Source: JBLNDG01 sp050261415 (GTDB lineage Bacteria > Bacillota > Clostridia > Lutisporales > Lutisporaceae). Taken from it: DNA of 24,908 bases. The notes beneath the pieces are model-generated. The model searched no databases. It was given only the letters and a program-made list of their open reading frames with translations, and was not told the origin of the DNA. A program made the position numbers and the translations under genes. Where the stretch lies: the NCBI GenBank assembly GCA_050261415.1, contig JBLNDG010000113.1, forward strand, positions 1-24,908. The letters are read 5' to 3'. Below, piece by piece: positions 15,267 to 21,732 of the stretch (position 1 is its first letter; every line of letters starts with the position of its first letter).

Positions 15267-15677
15267 CTATACAGCATTGTGTACGAAGGAAGCTATCCTG
15301 TCAAGAGGAATATCTGCTACAGAACCTACTGTGTGCACAACACCGCCGCCATATCCGGCGCCGTAGCCGCCCATCATTCCGCCGTAGCCGCCCATCATTC
15401 CGCCATAGCCGCCTGTCATTCCGCCATAGCCGCCTGTCACTGCCGGGCTGCAGCAGTTGCCGAGGGCGCATCCCGGTGCTGGTCCGATATGGGTTACAAG
15501 CCTTACAAAGCACGGATTCACTGCCAATACTACACCTGTGAAACCTGCTCCCGACTGGCCTCCGCTTGTTGTAAATATTGTCACAGTTTCACCTATAAAG
15601 TTTGAAAGCAGCTGAAAGAAACTACCGCCTTCTGCTCCTGCCACTGCGGGTGCTCCGTATCCAAATCCATTTGCCAT
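15267..15677 (-). CDS. Gly/Tyr-rich putative spore coat protein, paralogue A
   Basis: This 136-residue protein begins MANGFGYG. A conserved domain (about residues 21-76) follows, with NFIGETVTIFTTSGG, GFTGVVLAVNPCFVRL and a Cys-rich GPAPGCALGNCC. It resembles small Sm-like beta domains of Bacillus coat proteins (DUF2642-like), but that is a guess. Next come 7-residue GGYGGMM repeats (82-109) and a conserved end, VVHTVGSVADIPLDRI. It is a close paralogue of the next gene. A sigma-K-like promoter at 15721-15750 and GGAGG before the ATG support expression in the late mother cell. Its gene converges on bactofilin. Confidence 0.85.
   Translation of the reverse strand: MANGFGYGAPAVAGAEGGSFFQLLSNFIGETVTIFTTSGGQSGAGFTGVVLAVNPCFVRLVTHIGPAPGCALGNCCSPAVTGGYGGMTGGYGGMMGGYGGMMGGYGAGYGGGVVHTVGSVADIPLDRIASFVHNAV
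15351..15434 (-). repeat. 21-bp tandem repeat encoding GGYGGMM
   Basis: Four adjoining 21-base units inside gene A encode GGYGGMT, GGYGGMM, GGYGGMM and GGYGAGY. Paralogue B has only one such unit, so the block has expanded in A. Confidence 0.85.
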
Positions 15678-15720
15678 AATTTCACCTCCTTTCGCAACAG
15701 GTTGTTTTACTTTCCCACTT

Positions 15721-15750
15721 CCATACTATGTACATGCACTTATTTGGTGA
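15721..15750 (-). promoter_or_regulatory. Sigma-K-like promoter of gene A
   Basis: On the minus strand AC (15747-15748, in GTCACC) is followed after exactly 16 bases by CATAGTATG. Bacillus sigma-K prefers AC-N16/17-CATAnnnTA. The block continues as a conserved leader (GGAAGTGGGAAAGTAAAACA) to the ribosome site. Confidence 0.7.
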
Positions 15751-15768
15751 CAAACCCCGGCTAAAAAA

Positions 15769-15805
15769 CTTAAGGGAATACATGTACCATGAATCATGTA
15801 TTCCC
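15769..15805 (-). terminator. Terminator of gene B
   Basis: The 11-bp perfect stem GGGAATACATG/CATGTATTCCC (15774-15784 with 15795-15805) is followed on the minus strand by TTAAGTTTTTTAG. It separates unit B from promoter A. Confidence 0.85.
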
Positions 15806-15839
15806 GCCTGAAACCTGGGTTCTTAATTATTCCAGCCTT

Positions 15840-16232
15840 TTATACGGCATTGTGTACGAAGGAAGCTATCTTATCAAGAGGAATATCTGTTACAGAACCT
15901 ACTGTATGCACAACACCGCCGCCGTAGCCGTAGCCGCCCATCATTCCGCCGACACCATAGTCGCCTGTCATCATTGGGCTGCAGCAGTTGCCAAGGGCGC
16001 ATCCCGGAGCCGGTCCGATATGGGTTATAAGTCTTACAAAACACGGATTCACTGCCAATATTACACCTGTGAAACCTGATCCCGACTGGCCCCCGCTTGT
16101 TGTAAATATTGTCACAGTCTCACCTGTAAAGTTTGAAAGCAGACTAAAGAAATTGCCGGTACTTAGTGCTCCGCCTTCTGCTATTTCTGCGCCTGTCAGT
16201 GTCGGCATTCCGTATCCAAACCCGTTTGCCAT
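15840..16232 (-). CDS. Gly/Tyr-rich putative spore coat protein, paralogue B
   Basis: This 130-residue protein is clearly a duplicate of gene A. It has the same MANGFGYG start, nearly the same core (SNFTGETVTIFTTSGG, GFTGVILAVNPCFVRL, GPAPGCALGNCC, residues 31-85), a shorter Gly/Tyr part (GGMMGGYGYGGG), and the end VVHTVGSVTDIPLDKI shared with A. An eight-residue insertion (IAEGGALS region) lies near residue 20. The three cysteines in the GC..GNCC motif are kept, so cross-linking or metal binding is possible. It has its own promoter (16279-16308), a GGGGG ribosome site, and a terminator, making a one-gene unit. Spore coat function is inferred from the promoter and composition. Confidence 0.85.
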   Translation of the reverse strand: MANGFGYGMPTLTGAEIAEGGALSTGNFFSLLSNFTGETVTIFTTSGGQSGSGFTGVILAVNPCFVRLITHIGPAPGCALGNCCSPMMTGDYGVGGMMGGYGYGGGVVHTVGSVTDIPLDKIASFVHNAV

Positions 16233-16278
16233 AGTTTCACCCCCTTTCAGTGATATAGGTTGTTTTACTTTCCCACTT

Positions 16279-16308
16279 CCATACTATGTACATGCATTCA
16301 TTTGGTGA
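16279..16308 (-). promoter_or_regulatory. Sigma-K-like promoter of gene B
   Basis: AC (16305-16306), 16 bases, then CATAGTATG on the minus strand (plus-strand 16279-16288), with the same conserved block as promoters A and C. Confidence 0.7.
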
Positions 16309-16335
16309 CACTTTGTCTTTAAAAACTTAGACTTG

Positions 16336-16379
16336 CATAGGTAAAAAGCCCAACCCCGCTAGCTGAAGTCAGGCTTTTA
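16336..16379 (-). terminator. Terminator of gene C
   Basis: AAAAGCC (minus strand) pairs with GGCTTTT (plus coordinates 16372-16378 with 16344-16350), extended by four weaker pairs, and ends in TTTTTA on the minus strand. Confidence 0.7.
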
Positions 16380-16409
16380 TATACCATGCTGTGTATCACT
16401 CAGGCAACA

Positions 16410-16679
16410 TTAATAAACCGGTGCTGCGCCGCCGAATCCAAAGGTTCTTCCAAAACCGCCAAAGGCGATTACAGCCAGTATTATGATGAAGAAGAAGTTT
16501 TTCTCTCTGCCCATAGTAACACATGATGCTAAGAGTATGAACAACAGAAGCAGTAACAGGAATCCATTGTTCATCAGGCATGAAAATGGTGATACCGCTG
16601 ACACCGGTGATACTGCTCCACAGCCGGCTGCTGCTACAGCGGGGTTAACCCCTGCTCCGTATCCGAATCCGTTTGCCAT
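16410..16679 (-). CDS. Small hydrophobic Gly-rich putative spore protein C
   Basis: This 89-residue protein shares the MANGFGYG start of A and B but otherwise belongs to a second type. It has an NPAVAAAGCG motif (residues 12-21), a leucine-rich hydrophobic stretch NGFLLLLLLFILLASC (38-53), a basic MGREK turn, a second hydrophobic stretch NFFFIIILAVIAFGG (61-75), and a Gly/Phe tail RTFGFGG. Two membrane passes or a hydrophobic structural role are likely. It recalls the tiny YjcZ-type spore proteins of Bacillus in style only. It is near-identical in DNA to the later part of gene F. Own promoter (16726-16755), GGAGG site and terminator. Confidence 0.82.
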   Translation of the reverse strand: MANGFGYGAGVNPAVAAAGCGAVSPVSAVSPFSCLMNNGFLLLLLLFILLASCVTMGREKNFFFIIILAVIAFGGFGRTFGFGGAAPVY

Positions 16680-16725
16680 AATTCCACCTCCTTTCGTGAG
16701 ATTAGGTTGTTTTTCTTTCCCACTT

Positions 16726-16755
16726 CCATACTATGTACATGCATTCATTTGGTGA
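16726..16755 (-). promoter_or_regulatory. Sigma-K-like promoter of gene C
   Basis: AC (16752-16753), 16 bases, then CATAGTATG (plus-strand 16726-16735) on the minus strand. The surrounding 50 bases are nearly identical to promoters A and B. Confidence 0.7.
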
Positions 16756-16805
16756 CATAAATATATTGACTTAATTGGCAGCAAGTGCATTATTCCGTAT
16801 ATAAA

Positions 16806-16953
16806 GCATAAAAGTGAGCACTAAGACCCACTTTTATGCCCGAGGTGAGTTATGGCATCTGGATTGGGATTGTATGGTTACCACTTGCGGAAAGGGCCGG
16901 ATTTGTAAACCACACTAAACAAGTCAACCTTGCGGGAAACTTGTTTCCCTCTC
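16806..16953 (-). ncRNA. Transcript from an orphan sigma-K-like promoter, with no recognisable gene
   Basis: A fifth promoter (16960-16989) points into about 150 bases with no convincing coding frame, ending in an 11-bp stem-loop (GCATAAAAGTG/CACTTTTATGC, 16806-16816 with 16829-16839). Just after the expected start is a 7-bp hairpin, GGGAAAC/GTTTCCC (16934-16949). The leader resembles those of A-C up to AACAA and then diverges. It is either a small RNA or the remnant of a lost member of the gene family. A 25-codon frame from a TTG exists but lacks a proper ribosome site. Confidence 0.4.
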
Positions 16954-16959
16954 CCAATT

Positions 16960-16989
16960 CCATATTATGTACATGCATTAATTTGGTGA
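16960..16989 (-). promoter_or_regulatory. Orphan sigma-K-like promoter D
   Basis: AC (16986-16987), 16 bases, then CATAATATG (plus-strand 16960-16969) on the minus strand. It shares GTCACCAAAT and AATGCATGTACATA with the others but has drifted more in the leader. Confidence 0.6.
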
Positions 16990-17035
16990 CCATTTATTTA
17001 AATATAAATTTAACCTGGCCACTTAGTTGATTTTG

Positions 17036-17076
17036 ATAAAAAATGAAGCCCGTGCTGCTTGTAAAGCAGCCGGGCC
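17036..17076 (-). terminator. Terminator of the three-gene spore unit
   Basis: A strong GC-rich stem (GCCCG and GCTGCTT with AGCAGC and CGGGC, one bulge, 17048-17075) is followed on the minus strand by TTCATTTTTTATC. It lies about 50 bases after the stop of gene F. Confidence 0.85.
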
Positions 17077-17122
17077 CCATTAATGACATCCTGCTTAAAA
17101 CTGTGGCTTATAATGTTTTGCA

Positions 17123-17365
17123 CTATATTACCGGTGCTACCGGTGCGCCGAATCCGAAGGTTCTTCCAAAACCGCCAAAGGCGATTATAGCCAGTATTAT
17201 GATGAAGAAGAAGTTTTTCTCTCTGCCCATAGTTGTGCACGATGCTAAGAGTATGAACAATAGAAGCAGTAACAGGAATCCATTGCCAATATGACATGGT
17301 ATTGGTGATACTGCCGGTGCTGCACATCCGGCTGCTGCTATCCCAGGATTAATTGCACTTGCCAT
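17123..17365 (-). CDS. Small hydrophobic Gly-rich putative spore protein F
   Basis: This 80-residue protein is a recent duplicate of gene C. From residue 28 (NGFLLLLLLFILLASC, then TMGREKNFFFIIILA and FGGFGRTFGFG) the two are almost identical in protein and DNA, while the N-terminal part (INPGIAAAGCAAPAVS) is shorter and lacks MANGFGYG. The start is set at ATG 17365, seven bases after GGGAGG; a start five codons upstream would overlap the ribosome site. It has no promoter of its own and is the third gene of the unit begun at promoter E, with a strong terminator behind it. Two hydrophobic passes and a Gly/Pro-rich tail suggest a structural membrane or coat role. Confidence 0.8.
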   Translation of the reverse strand: MASAINPGIAAAGCAAPAVSPIPCHIGNGFLLLLLLFILLASCTTMGREKNFFFIIILAIIAFGGFGRTFGFGAPVAPVI

Positions 17366-17403
17366 AATTTCACCTCCCATCCTTAATATCTGTATTTATA
17401 AGC

Positions 17404-17673
17404 CTATAAGGCAAACCCGCCAAGGCCGAAGCCAGGCATTATACGGGGGAATAAGAATATAATCAGTATCAGGATCAACAGCCAGCCCCAGCCTCCGAGC
17501 AATCCGCCGAAACCGCCGAATCCACAACCTGGAAGTACAAATATTAGTAATATTATTATCCATATCCACCAAGTGTTGAATCCGAAGAAACCTCCTGCGG
17601 GTACGGGTACAGGCGGTGTTCCGCATCCGGCGGCACCTGCACCGGGGTTGACTGTTCCAAATCCATTCGCCAC
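17404..17673 (-). CDS. Small Trp/Gly-rich hydrophobic putative spore protein
   Basis: This 89-residue protein starts MANGFG and carries the NPGAGAAGCG motif shared with its neighbours (residues 9-18), followed by a Pro/Val stretch. The rest is distinct. It has a Trp-rich hydrophobic segment (NTWWIWIIILLIFVLPGC, residues 33-50), a run of Gly/Phe (GFGGFGGLLGG), a second hydrophobic segment (WGWLLILILIIFLF) and a GFGLGGF tail. It is the middle gene of the promoter E unit, 54 bases after gene E and 38 before gene F, and has its own GGAGG site. The protein is unrecognised; membership in the coat-like set rests on the N-terminal motif, composition and operon. Confidence 0.8.
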   Translation of the reverse strand: MANGFGTVNPGAGAAGCGTPPVPVPAGGFFGFNTWWIWIIILLIFVLPGCGFGGFGGLLGGWGWLLILILIIFLFPRIMPGFGLGGFAL

Positions 17674-17727
17674 AGTTCAAACCTCCTTTCAAAGATTGCT
17701 GCTCCTTTGTTTTGGAATATCAAACAG

Positions 17728-17982
17728 TTAAACTGCAGCTCCGCCAAAGCCGAAGGTTCTCCTAAAACCACCAAGCCCTATGATGGCAAGTATTATAATA
17801 AAGAAGAAATTATTGTCAATTCCCCATGACGGACCTGCTGCCAGTAATATGAAAAGCAGAAGCAGCAGAAGGAAACCTCCATCCATACATTCAGCAACCG
17901 GTGCTGCTACAGGCACTCCACACCCTGCTGCCGCCAGTGCGGGGTTAATTTCTGCTCCGCCGTTCACATGTAGCCGTGCCAT
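17728..17982 (-). CDS. Small hydrophobic Gly-rich putative spore protein E
   Basis: This 84-residue protein is a diverged relative of C and F. It has the NPALAAAGCG motif (13-22), then GGFLLLLLLFILLAAG (35-50), SWGIDNNFFFIIILAIIGLGG and the RTFGFGGA tail. The middle turn is acidic (GIDNN) where C and F are basic (MGREK). The start is placed at ATG 17982, behind GGGGG seven bases upstream; an in-frame ATG six codons earlier would overlap that site. It heads the E-(17404 gene)-F operon behind promoter 18027-18054. The function is unknown; late sporulation expression is inferred from the promoter. Confidence 0.82.
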   Translation of the reverse strand: MARLHVNGGAEINPALAAAGCGVPVAAPVAECMDGGFLLLLLLFILLAAGPSWGIDNNFFFIIILAIIGLGGFRRTFGFGGAAV

Positions 17983-18026
17983 TATTTCACCCCCTTTCAT
18001 GGAAAAGGTTGTTTACCTTTCCACTT

Positions 18027-18054
18027 CCATACTATGAACATATTTTAGTTTGGT
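18027..18054 (-). promoter_or_regulatory. Sigma-K-like promoter E
   Basis: AC (18053-18054, in GTAACC), 16 bases, then CATAGTATG (plus-strand 18027-18036). Flanks differ from A-C, but the two boxes and the spacing are kept, which argues that they matter. Confidence 0.7.
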
Positions 18055-18112
18055 TACATCTAAAAGAGTACAGTGCAAAATTAATTAATCAAGTATTGCC
18101 ATGCATTAAACA

Positions 18113-18124
18113 GAACATATGTTC
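18113..18124. promoter_or_regulatory. LexA/SOS-box-like palindrome
   Basis: GAACATATGTTC is a perfect 12-bp palindrome and, with the following G, fits the Gram-positive SOS box CGAACrnryGTTCG except for the first base. It lies about 60 bases upstream of promoter E and 90 bases past the GNAT gene. No SOS gene starts here, so it may be chance. Confidence 0.3.
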
Positions 18125-18147
18125 GATTTTATTGTAGCAGGTTTTGC

Positions 18148-18204
18148 CAAAAAACAAAAGGTCTTCAGGCAAATTATATACAAATATAAATTACCCAAAG
18201 ACCG
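18148..18204 (-). terminator. Terminator of the gltX-GNAT operon
   Basis: GGTCTT on the minus strand (18198-18203) pairs with AAGACC (18160-18165), followed by TTTTGTTTTTT on the minus strand. The loop is long (about 32 bases), with weak inner pairing. It lies 15 bases after the GNAT stop. Confidence 0.6.
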
Positions 18205-18218
18205 TCGTTCTCTACAGC

Positions 18219-18722
18219 TTACCTTCTATACTCGCCCTCCAGCATTGACATGATGACCATCGAACGGTATGCATCCTTTCCTTTCTTGCATTCCCTTATA
18301 AGGCCTTCCTGAATGAAACCTTCCTTCCTGTAAAGTTCTATAGCCCTCTGATTGTCCGTATATGCATCCAGCCACAGCCTGTGGTACTTTAATATCTCAA
18401 AGCAGTACTTTTTTATAAAGCCGAGGCTTATACGACCGTATCCCCTGCCTTTCTCGGATATGGCCATGCGTCTGAATTCCAGCACTTTGTCCTCTCCTCC
18501 GATACCGGCAAGTATTATATACCCTATAAGCTTGCGTCCCTCTGCAAGCTTTATCGATACATGGAGTTCATCCTCCCGCTCAATTGCTTCAAGATGTCTC
18601 TCACGGGACCATGTGAACACAAAATTGCTATTGTCTTTTTCTATTTCCAATACCTTGTCAAGCTCAACCGGCTTGGTGCGGCAAAACAAGAGGCCTCCGA
18701 TTTCCATTATAATTTCTTCCAT
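18219..18722 (-). CDS. GNAT-family N-acetyltransferase
   Basis: This 167-residue cytoplasmic enzyme uses acetyl-CoA to acetylate an amine. The pantetheine-binding loop is in AISEKGRGYGRISLGFIKKY (about residues 90-105), and LWLDAYTDNQRAIELYRKEGFIQEG is the typical closing block of the RimJ/RimL-like branch. The N-terminal part is shorter and more acidic than in RimL. The start is ATG 18722, five bases after GGGAG and just one base past the stop of gltX, so it is translationally coupled to gltX. The substrate is unknown; the coupling to a tRNA synthetase might reflect only a shared transcript. Confidence 0.9.
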   Translation of the reverse strand: MEEIIMEIGGLLFCRTKPVELDKVLEIEKDNSNFVFTWSRERHLEAIEREDELHVSIKLAEGRKLIGYIILAGIGGEDKVLEFRRMAISEKGRGYGRISLGFIKKYCFEILKYHRLWLDAYTDNQRAIELYRKEGFIQEGLIRECKKGKDAYRSMVIMSMLEGEYRR

Positions 18723-18723
18723 A

Positions 18724-20394
18724 CTATCTCCCTGCGGCCCTTCCGAATCTCTCCATTACCCTCTTTTCACCCATTACCTGCATAATCTCATAGAGATCCG
18801 GAGTGTTCCTCCTGTTTGCCACAGCCACTCTGATAATTCCCGTAACATCTCCTACATGGCCTTTATAGGTCCCCGGGTTCTTTTTGAAGGTCTTTACATC
18901 CTTTGAATATCCCATTGCCTCGCAGAATTCCTTTACCCTGTCAAACCACATATCCTTGCTGTCCGTATGTTTATAGACTTTGGCATACTCGCTTATTATT
19001 CTTTTTACCTCCTCGGGAGACATTGTTTCCGGGAAATTGTAACCTTCCTTTACGTCTTCAGAAAACAGTTCATCAAAGAAGTAGAAAAAGTTCGGCTTTA
19101 CATCCAGCCATTTTGCAATATCTTTTCTTGGTTTTTCACCACCCCGGTCAACATTCAGCAGCCGTTTTCCATACTGCTCATCTCTGGAAAGAAGTTCTCC
19201 GAACTCAGGATCATACTCCTTTGCCCATTCCAGGGTAGCCTTGTATATCTCTTCGCCCGACATGCCCGCAACAATATCCTTGCTCATATCCGTAAGTTTT
19301 ACTATATCGAACATCGCACCGCTTACGCTCATTCTTTCCAGCTCAATTTTAAAATTAGTGTTGGGTTCTGACGGATTTTCCCTTCTCCAGTCCTCAAAGT
19401 TGGAATTAATCAGGTTTACAAGATATTCAATTACAGCAATGCTGGGGTAACCTTGTTCATGATAGAAGCTTACATCTGCCTCCGGGTCTTTTCTCTTGCT
19501 GAGCTTTCTCTTGGAGGTGCCTTCTATTTTCATTACGGGAGATATATGTGCAAAATTAGGCTTTTCCCATTCAAACATTCCAAAGAGTTGCACATGCAGC
19601 GGAGCTGAAGGCAGCCATTCATCGCCTCTTATTACATGAGTGGTCCTCATAAGATGGTCATCCACTACATGGGCGAAGTGGTAGGTGGGAAGTCCGTCGG
19701 ACTTTAAGAGCACCATATCCTGGTCATTCTCAGGCATTTCCACCTCACCCTTTATAAGATCCTTAAATATAAATCTGCTGCCTTCCTTTTGCGGTGCTCT
19801 GACACGGATGACAAAAGGTTTACCCTTTGAAAGTTCTTCCTTTACCTGCTCCAGTGTGAAACTCCTGTGCACTGCAAACTCGCCGTAATAGCCTATATTC
19901 AGCTTATTCTCCTCTTGCTTGGCTCTAATATTATTCAAATCTTCCTCAGAGCAAAAGCAGGGATATGCAAACCCCCTCTCCACCAGCAGTTTGGCAAATA
20001 CCTTATATATGCCCATCCTATCACTCTGCTTGTATGGGCCGTAGCTGCCCTTCTCATCGTCGACAGCCGTCACACCTTCATCAAAGTTGATCCCGAAGCT
20101 TGAAAGCGCCCGTACTATATTGCCCACGCCACCTTCCACCTCACGCTTCTTGTCTGTATCCTCCACTCTCAGGAAGAACACCCCGTTGCTCTGATGAGCA
20201 AGCCTTTCCGATACAAGGGACGCATATAGGCTTCCCATGTGCACGTAGCCCGTTGGGCTTGGAGCAAACCTTGTTACCTTTGCTCCCTCGGGAAGATTTC
20301 TTTTAGGATATAATAGCTCATAATATTCCGGGGCTCTTTCGGTATCCGGGAACAACAAATCCGCCAATTCCTTATTTTCTGTCAAGTTATGCAT
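18724..20394 (-). CDS. gltX: Glutamyl-tRNA synthetase (long clostridial form)
   Basis: This class I synthetase joins glutamate to tRNA-Glu. The HIGH-type motif is FAPSPTGYVHMGS (residues 43-55) and the KMSKS-type motif is KRKLSKRKD near 290. It is 556 residues, about 70 longer than the usual 485-residue bacterial enzyme, with an N-terminal extension of about 38 residues (LFPDTERAPEYYELLYPKR) seen in a branch of clostridial enzymes. The catalytic residues appear intact. The ATG follows AAAGGTGG by nine bases and lies 36 bases after the mtaD stop, and its stop is one base from the GNAT start. With glnS present in the window, the cell charges Gln directly, so this enzyme need not be the non-discriminating type, though that cannot be read from the sequence. 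Confidence 0.93.
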   Translation of the reverse strand: MHNLTENKELADLLFPDTERAPEYYELLYPKRNLPEGAKVTRFAPSPTGYVHMGSLYASLVSERLAHQSNGVFFLRVEDTDKKREVEGGVGNIVRALSSFGINFDEGVTAVDDEKGSYGPYKQSDRMGIYKVFAKLLVERGFAYPCFCSEEDLNNIRAKQEENKLNIGYYGEFAVHRSFTLEQVKEELSKGKPFVIRVRAPQKEGSRFIFKDLIKGEVEMPENDQDMVLLKSDGLPTYHFAHVVDDHLMRTTHVIRGDEWLPSAPLHVQLFGMFEWEKPNFAHISPVMKIEGTSKRKLSKRKDPEADVSFYHEQGYPSIAVIEYLVNLINSNFEDWRRENPSEPNTNFKIELERMSVSGAMFDIVKLTDMSKDIVAGMSGEEIYKATLEWAKEYDPEFGELLSRDEQYGKRLLNVDRGGEKPRKDIAKWLDVKPNFFYFFDELFSEDVKEGYNFPETMSPEEVKRIISEYAKVYKHTDSKDMWFDRVKEFCEAMGYSKDVKTFKKNPGTYKGHVGDVTGIIRVAVANRRNTPDLYEIMQVMGEKRVMERFGRAAGR

Positions 20395-20430
20395 TATATC
20401 AAACCACCTTTCAAGTGTATAAATAAGCCT

Positions 20431-21729
20431 TTACTGTCCAGTCAGTTTCATAGCCCATTTTTGTGCCTTATACAGTATTCTTTCCTCATCAAGAGTCACA
20501 AGATGCCCGGCTTCCATAATCACATTACCGTCTATTATTACTGTCTCCACATCTTCAGAATTCCCTGAATACACAATTGCAGATTTTATATTGTATTTAG
20601 GGTAGTAGTGGGCTTTTTCAGTATTCAATATGATAAGGTCCGCATCCATTCCTACACTGAGCATTCCAGCATTTTGGAATCCCAGTGCTTTTGCACCCAT
20701 CATGGTTGCCATTTTCATGGCTGCATCTACCGGAAGAGCAGTAGGATCATCCATATTCACCTTTTGCATATACGTGGCCATACGCATCTCTTCCAGCATA
20801 TCCAAATTATTGTTGCTGGACGCGCCATCCGTTCCGAGGCACACATTTATGCCTTTTTCCATCATTTTAACCACAGGGGCAATACCGCTTGCCAGCTTCA
20901 GGTTGCTTCCGGGATTATGCACCACATTAACCTTTCGGGATGCAAGAATTTCAATATCCTCGTCATCAACAACAACGCAATGGGCAGCAACTGTGTCGTT
21001 TCCCAGCATGCCTATCTTATCAAGGTATTTTACCGGTGACATACCGTGTTTTTCCATGCAGTTTTTCGCTTCTTCCTTCGTTTCCGACAAGTGAATCTGC
21101 ACCGGTATTCCCATTTCAACCGACTTTTTTTGCACTTTTCTGAGGTAACTCTCAGAGCATGTATACACCGAATGAGGTCCCAGCATGACCTTTATCCGGC
21201 CCTTCGAGCTGTTATTGAAGTTATTGAACAATTCAATGCACTCACGGAGCCTGTAGTCCAAATCCTCTTCTCCGGAATCTCCCTGCAGCCCTCTGACAAG
21301 TACAGCCTTCATTCCTGACTCTTCTACAGCCCTTGCTGTGCTGTCCATGAAAAAGTACATATCCGAGAATGCAGTTGTACCGCTTTTTATCATTTCTACC
21401 ATTGCCAGAAGGCTTCCCCAATATACCGCTTCATCAGTAAGCCTGTCCTCAAGAGGGAATATCTTATCGAACAACCATTCCATAAGCTTCATATCATCAG
21501 CATAATTCCTGAACAAAGTCATTGCAGTATGGTTGTGGGCGTTAACAAAGCCCGGCATTGCGGTTCTTCCCTTACAGTCAATGATTTTGGAGTACTTTTC
21601 CTCCAAGCCGCTTTGTTCCCCGCCGATGTAATCTATTTTGCTCCCCCTTATGCCGATCCAGCAGTCCTGCAGTACTTCATCCTTGTCATTCAAGGTTATT
21701 GCCTGCACATTTTTCAGCAATATATCCAT
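20431..21729 (-). CDS. mtaD: 5-methylthioadenosine/S-adenosylhomocysteine deaminase
   Basis: This 432-residue amidohydrolase deaminates S-adenosylhomocysteine, 5'-methylthioadenosine or adenosine to the inosyl form. Metal ligands are visible: HNH at residues 65-67 (PGFVNAHNHTAM), the His in HLSETKEE, and the GTDGASSNN aspartate near residue 300. GPHSVYTCS and AHCVVVDDED are typical of MtaD. It lies three bases after ahcY with its own GGGGAG, so it is translationally coupled to it. In Thermotoga and methanogens the same enzyme pair works on S-inosylhomocysteine, and this coupling suggests the same route here. Confidence 0.92.
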   Translation of the reverse strand: MDILLKNVQAITLNDKDEVLQDCWIGIRGSKIDYIGGEQSGLEEKYSKIIDCKGRTAMPGFVNAHNHTAMTLFRNYADDMKLMEWLFDKIFPLEDRLTDEAVYWGSLLAMVEMIKSGTTAFSDMYFFMDSTARAVEESGMKAVLVRGLQGDSGEEDLDYRLRECIELFNNFNNSSKGRIKVMLGPHSVYTCSESYLRKVQKKSVEMGIPVQIHLSETKEEAKNCMEKHGMSPVKYLDKIGMLGNDTVAAHCVVVDDEDIEILASRKVNVVHNPGSNLKLASGIAPVVKMMEKGINVCLGTDGASSNNNLDMLEEMRMATYMQKVNMDDPTALPVDAAMKMATMMGAKALGFQNAGMLSVGMDADLIILNTEKAHYYPKYNIKSAIVYSGNSEDVETVIIDGNVIMEAGHLVTLDEERILYKAQKWAMKLTGQ

Positions 21730-21732
21730 TTA

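Noticed and set aside
15351..15434. CRISPR-like short repeat array
   Set aside because: The units adjoin without spacers and encode GGYGGMM; no cas gene is present.
16836..17030. 64-codon plus-strand frame across the orphan promoter
   Set aside because: It has no ribosome site and reads the complement of the promoter and hairpins.
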